Source: Hyphomicrobiales bacterium (GTDB taxonomy: Bacteria; Pseudomonadota; Alphaproteobacteria; Rhizobiales; Beijerinckiaceae). From it: 16,530 nucleotides of DNA. The notes under the pieces were generated by a model. The model saw nothing but the letters and a program-made list of their open reading frames with translations. It was not told the origin of the DNA and did not search any database. Numbering within the stretch: position 1 is the stretch's first letter; each line of letters starts with the position of its first letter. The DNA lies in contig JANYDZ010000251.1 of NCBI GenBank assembly GCA_025363375.1, positions 1 through 16,530 of the forward strand. Direction: 5' to 3'. Shown here one piece after another: positions 1 to 4,023 of this stretch. A program made the translations under genes and the position numbers.

Positions 1-77
1 GGTGAATGCGCCTCCAACAGCGTCCGCGCCAAAATGAAAACCGCTCCCCGATCACTCGCGGCGCGGTTCTATTCCCT

Positions 78-112
78 GACAAAAAGCTGAAGCCCTCACT
101 GGGTTGGCTTCA
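78..112 (-). terminator. Intrinsic terminator of the secreted-protein gene
   Basis: On the minus strand a perfect 7-bp stem (TGAAGCC at 106-112 pairing with GGCTTCA at 88-94) with an 11-nt loop is followed by AGCTTTTTG. This is the classic rho-independent layout. The stem includes the stop codon (96-98) of the gene it ends, so the last codons lie inside the hairpin. Everything stated is seen directly; efficiency is not known. Confidence 0.8.
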
Positions 113-689
113 CGCCGTCCTTGCTCACCTGCACGCGCGCCGCGGTGAACTTGCCGTCATCGCCCTTGCGCGCGGCCACGAAAATGGTTTCGCCCGCCTT
201 GATATCGGTCCTCGCGCCGGGCGCGGCTTGCGACATGGGCGTGCCCGGGGGCACCAGCACTTTTACCGTGCCGGTCTTGTAATTGAGGGTGATTTCATCG
301 ACGCCGGCGGCCTGCGCCGTGGCTTCGAGCACAGCGTTGGTCATGGTCGACTGCGGCTGCAGGTCGTAGGGCGACAGGCCGTCGGGCGCGGCCGGGGGTA
401 TCGGGCGCACGTCGATGGCGACTGTGGCGCCGTCGGCGCGCTTGATTGTGGTGACGCCGAGCTTCATGCCGGACTTCACATCGGCCATGGCGAAAGGCTT
501 TGTGATCGCGACGGCGACGGCTTCGGGCAGATCGACGGACACGGCCTGACCATCGTTGGCCTTGATCGAGATCGTTTTGCCGTCGAAGGCGGTCACCGTG
601 CCGCGAATATTGGTGTTTTGCTGCGCGAACGACGCGGTGCTGGCGATGCTCATAACCGCCGCGGCGGCGAAAAGGCGAAATCTGTACAT
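96..689 (-). CDS. Secreted protein with DUF5666-like small beta domains, function unknown
   Basis: The product has 197 residues. I chose the ATG at 689 because GGGAGGA lies just upstream and a classic signal peptide starts there (hydrophobic residues about 6-20, cleavage after ASFA near residue 22). An upstream in-frame ATG at 713 would add eight charged residues before the signal peptide and has no good ribosome site. The mature part begins with a segment (IRGTVTAFDGKTISIKANDG, residues 28-47) that resembles the small OB-like beta domains of DUF5666-type proteins. A second beta segment with ITLNYKTGTVKVLVPPGT follows. No catalytic residues are recognisable, so export to the periplasm is the only inferred property. 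The gene is monocistronic, ends in a strong terminator and diverges from ssrA. Confidence 0.8.
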   Translation of the reverse strand: MYRFRLFAAAAVMSIASTASFAQQNTNIRGTVTAFDGKTISIKANDGQAVSVDLPEAVAVAITKPFAMADVKSGMKLGVTTIKRADGATVAIDVRPIPPAAPDGLSPYDLQPQSTMTNAVLEATAQAAGVDEITLNYKTGTVKVLVPPGTPMSQAAPGARTDIKAGETIFVAARKGDDGKFTAARVQVSKDGVKPTQ

Positions 690-844
690 ATAGTCCTCCC
701 TGTGACGCTCCACCCTCTAAACCAAACGTCTGCGATGCAACACAATTTAATGTGAAGCGGTCGCGCCGCGCTAAATATTCATCGGTTTCCACAATTCCCG
801 CGCCACGCGGCTCAACGCCTCTTTCATTGCGCGGCGCATGCGCC

Positions 845-850
845 TATATT
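845..850 (+). promoter_or_regulatory. Probable -10 element of the ssrA promoter
   Basis: TATATT matches the sigma-70 -10 consensus in five of six positions. It lies about 7 nt before the first structured bases of the acceptor piece of the split tmRNA. The -35 is poor: TTTCAT at 822-827 has the right 17-nt spacing but matches weakly, while TTGCGC at 827-832 is too close. The start site is therefore inferred at about 857. Confidence 0.4.
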
Positions 851-856
851 CAATCC

Positions 857-1175
857 GCCGTCGCAAGGCGGCTATGGTGATAAACGTTGCCAGAATAAGC
901 CTTTCGGACCCGGGGGCGGTACCCGGCGCCTCCACCAGAGCCCACAGCTTTTGTCGTGGTGGGCTTTGGCGGGGGCGAAACAGGATCGACGAGGGGTGTA
1001 AAAGGTGGACTTTTGCCCGGCATGATTCCGCCGTTATCGGGTCATTCTTATAGTTGCCAATGACAACTATGCTCCGGTTGCTGTCGCCGCGTAAGCGGTG
1101 CCGGTACTGGGAACCAAGCCCTGGGGGGTAGCACCTCCAGGCGGGGCTCGGAGGCGCCTGGCAACAGAAGCCTCC
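857..1175 (+). ncRNA. ssrA: Two-piece (circularly permuted) tmRNA
   Basis: tmRNA rescues stalled ribosomes and adds a degradation tag. The gene is permuted as in alphaproteobacteria, with the acceptor piece first. TTTCGGAC at 902-909 matches the segment before the T-arm of ordinary tmRNA. The T-stem is CCGGG/CCCGG (910-914, 922-926), and the acceptor strand CGCCTCC is followed by ACCA (927-937). A spacer hairpin (AGCCCAC 939-945 with GTGGGCT 959-965) is expected to be removed. The coding piece starts with GGGGGCG at 971-977, which pairs with CGCCTCC over seven bases with one G-U, and continues with the conserved AACAGGATCGAC. The tag frame is at 1056-1094. A downstream stem (GGTGC 1097-1101, GCACC 1131-1135) fits a pseudoknot. 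The outer ends are estimates. A hairpin CCGCC/GGCGG (855-870) opens the acceptor piece. Confidence 0.93.
1056..1094 (+). other. ssrA: tmRNA tag reading frame (ANDNYAPVAVAA, stop TAA)
   Basis: The frame GCC AAT GAC AAC TAT GCT CCG GTT GCT GTC GCC GCG TAA encodes 12 residues. The AND-N start and the AVAA end are those of alphaproteobacterial ssrA tags. The C-terminal AA is the ClpX signal, and the AND-N part is what SspB reads. The first residue of the finished tag is the alanine carried by tmRNA itself. SspB is encoded about 100 nt downstream. Confidence 0.93.
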
Positions 1176-1186
1176 ACTTTCTTCTG
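1150..1186 (+). terminator. Hairpin at the 3' end of the tmRNA coding piece
   Basis: GGAGGC (1150-1155) pairs perfectly with GCCTCC (1170-1175) around a 14-nt loop and is followed by the pyrimidine-rich ACTTTCTTCT. It may be a modest terminator, a processing stem, or both. The T-run is interrupted, so read-through into sspB, whose ATG is only 23 nt further on, is likely. Confidence 0.5.
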
Positions 1187-1198
1187 CTGGAATTGCGC

Positions 1199-1819
1199 AT
1201 GACGACCGACATTATTCGCTACGACCTGATGGTTCAGGACGCGCTTCGTGGCGTCGTACGCAAGGTGCTCACCGATTCCGCGCGCGAGGGCCTGCCGGGC
1301 GAACATCATTATTACATCACCTTTCGCACGGATGCGCCGGGCGTGCGGCTTTCGGCGCGTATGCGCGAGAAATATCCAGGTGAAATGACGATCATTCTGC
1401 AGCACCAGTTTTGGGACCTGAGCGTCACCGAGCAGAATTTCGAGGTCGGACTGTCGTTCAACAATATTCCGGAACGCTTGCTGATTCCGTTTGACGCGAT
1501 TACAGGTTTTTTCGATCCCTCGGTTCAATTCGGCCTGAAGTTTGAGCTTCAGGAAGCGGGTCCAGAGACGGGCGCAAATGATACCGCTCCACGGGCGGCC
1601 AGCGGCAAAGCGACGCCCGCGAAGACCACCCGAACCGCAAAAGGTCCGGACAAGCCGGGCTTGCGCGGGGCGGCGTCGGAACCGGTCGAAGTCAAACCCG
1701 CGGCAAGGCCGGGTTCCACCGCGAAGTCCGGGAAAGCGGCTGCCGAGTCCGCACCCGCCGTCGATGCCGCGAAGAAAGTCGTCTCTATCGACGCGTTTCG
1801 AAAGAAGCCGGGAACCTGA
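1199..1819 (+). CDS. sspB: SspB, adaptor delivering ssrA-tagged proteins to ClpXP
   Basis: The product has 206 residues. I chose the ATG at 1199, which gives the MTTDIIRYDL start usual for alphaproteobacterial SspB; a TTG six bases upstream is less likely. Residues 1-118 form the SspB fold, with the opening helix (ALRGVVRKVL, 15-24), the strand HHYYITFRT (36-44), the region PGEMTIILQHQFWDL (60-74) and the segment VGLSFNNIPERLLIPFDAI (83-101). Residues about 120-190 are a Pro/Ala/Lys/Thr-rich disordered linker. The tail VVSIDAFRKK (194-203) is the expected ClpX-docking end. The protein binds the ssrA tag in the cytoplasm and tethers it to ClpX. The gene lies directly behind ssrA with no visible promoter of its own and only a weak ribosome site. 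Confidence 0.92.
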   Translation: MTTDIIRYDLMVQDALRGVVRKVLTDSAREGLPGEHHYYITFRTDAPGVRLSARMREKYPGEMTIILQHQFWDLSVTEQNFEVGLSFNNIPERLLIPFDAITGFFDPSVQFGLKFELQEAGPETGANDTAPRAASGKATPAKTTRTAKGPDKPGLRGAASEPVEVKPAARPGSTAKSGKAAAESAPAVDAAKKVVSIDAFRKKPGT

Positions 1820-1854
1820 GCATTATCTATTTTGGACCTTCGGGCTGGAATAGT

Positions 1855-1884
1855 CTTGTTTAGGCCGCATTATAAGTGCATAGT
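1855..1884 (+). promoter_or_regulatory. Candidate promoter of the cold-shock gene
   Basis: CTTGTTT (-35 core TTGTTT, 1856-1861) is followed after 17 nt by CATAGT (1879-1884, four of six matches to the -10 consensus). The CTTG start is favoured by alphaproteobacterial sigma-70 promoters. Transcription from here would give a leader of about 120 nt before the start codon at 2013, which suits a cold-shock mRNA whose leader folding controls translation. Strength and use are inferred. Confidence 0.35.
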
Positions 1885-2012
1885 GCCCGGATCGAGTTTC
1901 GGCTGACGGCCACACGCCACACAAGGCGACTGCTGACGACTTCCAAACAATTCGATCGGCTCGTCCGGGGTGCAACACGCGTCCGCGGGCCGTATTCTCT
2001 GAAGGAAAAGAC

Positions 2013-2222
2013 ATGACTGTAGGCACTGTGAAATGGTTTAACTCCACCAAGGGCTTTGGATTCATCCAACCCGATGACGGCGGCAAGGACGTGTTTGTTC
2101 ATATCAGCGCTGTCGAGCGCGCTGGCATGCGCGATCTCGTCGAAGGTCAAAAAGTCAGCTTCGAACTGACCAACGACAAGCGCACCGGCAAGTCCTCGGC
2201 GACGGATCTGAAGGCGGCTTAA
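2013..2222 (+). CDS. cspA: Cold-shock protein, CspA family
   Basis: The product is a complete single cold-shock domain of 69 residues, the normal size. Both nucleic-acid-binding motifs are present: RNP1 as KGFGFIQP (residues 13-20) and RNP2 as VFVHIS (29-34). The opening VGTVKWFNSTKGFGFI is diagnostic. AAGGAAAAG lies at the proper distance before the ATG. The protein binds single-stranded RNA and DNA and melts secondary structure; not every member is cold-induced, so the condition of expression is unknown. It is preceded by a leader of up to 190 nt with no other gene and is followed by the GcrA-like gene on the same strand. The symbol is generic, because alphaproteobacteria carry several csp copies. 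Confidence 0.93.
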   Translation: MTVGTVKWFNSTKGFGFIQPDDGGKDVFVHISAVERAGMRDLVEGQKVSFELTNDKRTGKSSATDLKAA

Positions 2223-2295
2223 CCCATTCGATCACGCGCTGGCGGCCACGGATGTACTGGCGCTGGCGCGTGGTCAAAATCATGATTGACGATAG

Positions 2296-2313
2296 ATGAT
2301 CGCCGGCGATCAT
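2296..2313. promoter_or_regulatory. 18-nt perfect palindrome upstream of the GcrA-like gene
   Basis: ATGATCGCC followed by GGCGATCAT is a perfect inverted repeat with no spacer. It sits 29 nt before the start codon at 2343 and 73 nt after cspA. No T-run follows, so it is not an intrinsic terminator. The position suits an operator for a dimeric regulator or a leader hairpin. It is not a GANTC (CcrM) site. The role is inferred. Confidence 0.4.
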
Positions 2314-2342
2314 GTTGGGTCGGGACCGAAGAGGTAAAGACA

Positions 2343-2591
2343 ATGAGTCCGAGTCAGTTGAAGGAAATGGTTAACGCGAGCGGCACTCGTCGTTCCGCTG
2401 TCCTCGCCAAGGGCGCGAAGCCCATGGGCGCGGCGAGCGCCGTCGGCGCCATCGGTTTTGGCGATTGCCGGTGGCCATTTGGCGATCCGCGCGACGATAA
2501 TTTCCATTTCTGCTGCGAAAAGACGCCGGAAGGCGCGATTTACTGCCTGGAGCATTCGGCTCTGGCGCGCACCGTAATGCATCGGCGCTAG
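2343..2591 (+). CDS. GcrA-like protein, short form with the zinc / sigma-interaction domain
   Basis: The product has 82 residues. I chose the ATG at 2343 because GAGG lies 8 nt upstream; an earlier in-frame ATG at 2286 has no ribosome site and would run through the palindrome. The C-terminal part carries the GcrA signature: C42-R-W-P-F-G-D-P, then FHFC (54-57) and YCLEH (67-71). The probable zinc ligands are C42, C57, C68 and H71. In full GcrA (about 170 residues) this region binds sigma-70 domain 2, while an N-terminal helix-turn-helix reads promoters with CcrM-methylated GANTC sites. Here residues 2-28 (including SPSQL and TRRSAVLAKG) look like a shortened remnant of that helix-turn-helix. 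The protein may bind RNA polymerase without normal DNA recognition. The family call is firm; the function is inferred. Confidence 0.82.
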   Translation: MSPSQLKEMVNASGTRRSAVLAKGAKPMGAASAVGAIGFGDCRWPFGDPRDDNFHFCCEKTPEGAIYCLEHSALARTVMHRR

Positions 2592-2659
2592 GGCATTCCG
2601 ATTGTCGCCGACGGGCGTAATCGCCTCGCGCCGCGTCGCGGATGTGAAGGGAGACGGGC

Positions 2660-2857
2660 ATGGCGGAAATCGTCAATCTTCGGCGGGCGCGCAAGCAAGT
2701 CGCCCGTCGCGAAGACGAAGCGAAGGCGGAGCGGAACCGCCTTGCCTTTGGCCGCACGAAGGCCGAGAAGCTGACCAATGCGCGGCAACAAGCGAACGAC
2801 GCCCATCGCCTTGACGGCCATAGGCTGGAGGGGCGCGGGCCCGCTCGCGATGAGTGA
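2660..2857 (+). CDS. DUF4169 family protein
   Basis: The product is a 65-residue, very basic, mostly helical protein. It matches the DUF4169 pattern: MAEIVNLRRARKQVAR at the start, FGRTKAEK at residues 30-37, and LDGHRLE near the end (51-57). AGGGAGA lies upstream of the ATG. The family is found in alphaproteobacteria and has no established function that I know. Its partner is the ribbon-helix-helix gene, whose ATG (2850) lies 8 nt inside this gene, so the two are translationally coupled. There is no membrane segment or signal peptide. A role together with a DNA-binding partner is inferred only from this linkage. Confidence 0.88.
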   Translation: MAEIVNLRRARKQVARREDEAKAERNRLAFGRTKAEKLTNARQQANDAHRLDGHRLEGRGPARDE

Positions 2858-3137
2858 GGCGGCTGCCACCAGGCTCGCCAAGCATTCCCTCGTCATCGCG
2901 GGACACCGCACATCAATCTCGCTGGAAGACGCGTTCTGGCAGTCGCTGCGTGCGATTGCGGCGGCGCGCGGCGTATCGCTCGCCGGCCTCGTGGTGGAAA
3001 TCGACGCAGGTCGGGGCGATGCGAATCTCTCCTCGGCTATCCGGGTGTTTGTCCTGCGCGCGGCGCAGGACGCACAGAAAAGTTCACCAACCAGAACCGG
3101 CGCTGCGCACGCCTTTACATGTTCGAATTTGGCGTGA
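2850..3137 (+). CDS. Ribbon-helix-helix domain protein (RHH_4 type)
   Basis: The product has 95 residues. I chose the ATG at 2850, which overlaps the end of the DUF4169 gene; an upstream ATG at 2778 would lie wholly within DUF4169 and give a non-family N-terminus. The fold is a small RHH_4 domain: KHSLVIAGHRTSISLEDAFW (11-30), a helix with LRAIAAARGVSLAGLVVEID (33-52), then NLSSAIRVFVLRAA (59-72). Ribbon-helix-helix proteins normally bind DNA as dimers through a two-stranded sheet, here probably the HRTSISL strand. The last 20 residues (after about 76) are unlike the family and are probably unstructured. The stop codon lies at the first base pairs of the 16-nt tandem repeat. The targets are unknown. 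Confidence 0.87.
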   Translation: MSEAAATRLAKHSLVIAGHRTSISLEDAFWQSLRAIAAARGVSLAGLVVEIDAGRGDANLSSAIRVFVLRAAQDAQKSSPTRTGAAHAFTCSNLA

Positions 3138-3199
3138 TCGAAGTCTTGCCTGATCGAAGTCTTGCCCGATAGAAGCCTTGCCCGATCGAAGTCTTGCCT
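3136..3199. repeat. Four tandem copies of a 16-nt unit
   Basis: The units at 3136-3151, 3152-3167, 3168-3183 and 3184-3199 all follow GATCGAAGTCTTGCCY. Copies 1 and 4 are identical, copy 2 differs only in the last base, and copy 3 has GATAGAAGCC. The array starts in the stop codon of the ribbon-helix-helix gene and ends 29 nt before the ABC ATPase start. Each unit contains CTTGCC, a -35-like word, and copy 3 contains GATAGA, a weak -10-like word 16 nt after a TTGCCT. It could be regulator sites or a slippage expansion. Confidence 0.85.
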
Positions 3200-3228
3200 G
3201 CGTCACGGGGCTGTGTTCGACTTCCTGA

Positions 3229-4023
3229 ATGACGAATCCCGCATTTGACGCTCCGATTCGCGATGGCGACGCGCGAAGCGCATCGAGACAGGATCTGGTG
3301 GATATCCATGGGGTCGTCAAACATTTTGGCGACAAGACCGCGCTGAAGGGCATTACTTTCAGCGTCCCGCAGGGACAGATTTGCGGCCTGCTCGGTCCCA
3401 ACGGCGCCGGCAAAACCACGTTTTTCCGATTGTTGATGGGCATCCTCAAGGCGAGCGAAGGAAGCCTGCGCGTCGATGGTCTGGACGCTTTCGAGGACCG
3501 CGTCGCGGTCAAACGCCTGATTGGGTTTCTGCCGGACGAGCCGATTTTCTACTCTTATCTATCCGGGCGCGAAACGCTCAAGTTAAGCGCGGCCATGCAT
3601 GGTCTGGACGTCGCCGGGGCCATGGGGCGCCTTGAGCCGATGATCGCGCGCATGCGGCTTGCCGACGATATCGACAATTTCGCCGAGGATTATTCGCGCG
3701 GCATGAAAAAAAAGCTTGGCCTGTTGCTGGCGCTGCTGCACCAGCCCAAGCTGCTGGTGCTGGACGAACCAACGAACGGTCTCGACGTTGAATCAATTCA
3801 TCTGTTTTACGATCTGATTCTCGATCTGGCGAAACAGGGAACGACTATTCTGTTTTCGACGCACCTTATGGATCATGTCGCCAGGCTTTGCTCGCATGTG
3901 GTCGTCGTCAACGAAGGCGCGCTTGTGGCCATGGGGTCGCTTGACGCGCTGCGCGCCGCTCATGGCCACGCCGACCTTGAAGAGATTTTCCTGCGGCTGA
4001 CGAGAAGGCCCGCGTCATCATGA
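3229..4023 (+). CDS. ABC transporter ATP-binding protein (ABC-2 / NatA type)
   Basis: The product has 264 residues with all parts of an ABC ATPase: Walker A GPNGAGKTT (56-64), a signature in the form YSRGMKKKL (155-163) as common in ABC-2 exporters, Walker B LLVLDE (175-180), D-loop GLD (184-186) and the switch histidine H212 in STH. It energises the membrane partner encoded next, whose ATG overlaps this stop codon (ATGA at 4020-4023). The start is uncertain: the ATG at 3229 has no good ribosome site, and a GTG at 3298, preceded by AGGA and just before VDIHGVVKHFG, is an alternative that would remove a non-conserved 23-residue leader. The substrate is unknown. The 16-nt tandem repeat lies immediately upstream and may hold the promoter. 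Confidence 0.92.
   Translation: MTNPAFDAPIRDGDARSASRQDLVDIHGVVKHFGDKTALKGITFSVPQGQICGLLGPNGAGKTTFFRLLMGILKASEGSLRVDGLDAFEDRVAVKRLIGFLPDEPIFYSYLSGRETLKLSAAMHGLDVAGAMGRLEPMIARMRLADDIDNFAEDYSRGMKKKLGLLLALLHQPKLLVLDEPTNGLDVESIHLFYDLILDLAKQGTTILFSTHLMDHVARLCSHVVVVNEGALVAMGSLDALRAAHGHADLEEIFLRLTRRPASS

Noticed and set aside
741..754. CACAATTTAATGTG as an Fnr/Crp-type operator in the divergent gap before ssrA
   Set aside because: Two of the seven symmetric positions are mismatched, and the half-sites do not match the TTGAT or TGTGA consensus in the right orientation.
1067..1528. Minus-strand frame of 153 codons across the tmRNA and sspB
   Set aside because: It runs through the tmRNA structure and opposite a well-conserved protein, and has no family resemblance or ribosome site.
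2244..2275. Terminator after the cold-shock gene (GGCCACG with CGTGGTC)
   Set aside because: The stem is only 7 bp with a G-U pair and an 18-nt loop, and AAAATCATGATT follows instead of a T-run.
2660..3137. Toxin-antitoxin module
   Set aside because: The ribbon-helix-helix protein is of the RHH_4 type paired with DUF4169, both widespread chromosomal alphaproteobacterial families. No known toxin fold is present.
3136..3199. CRISPR array
   Set aside because: The units are 16 nt with no spacers between them, and no cas gene is present. It is a plain tandem repeat.
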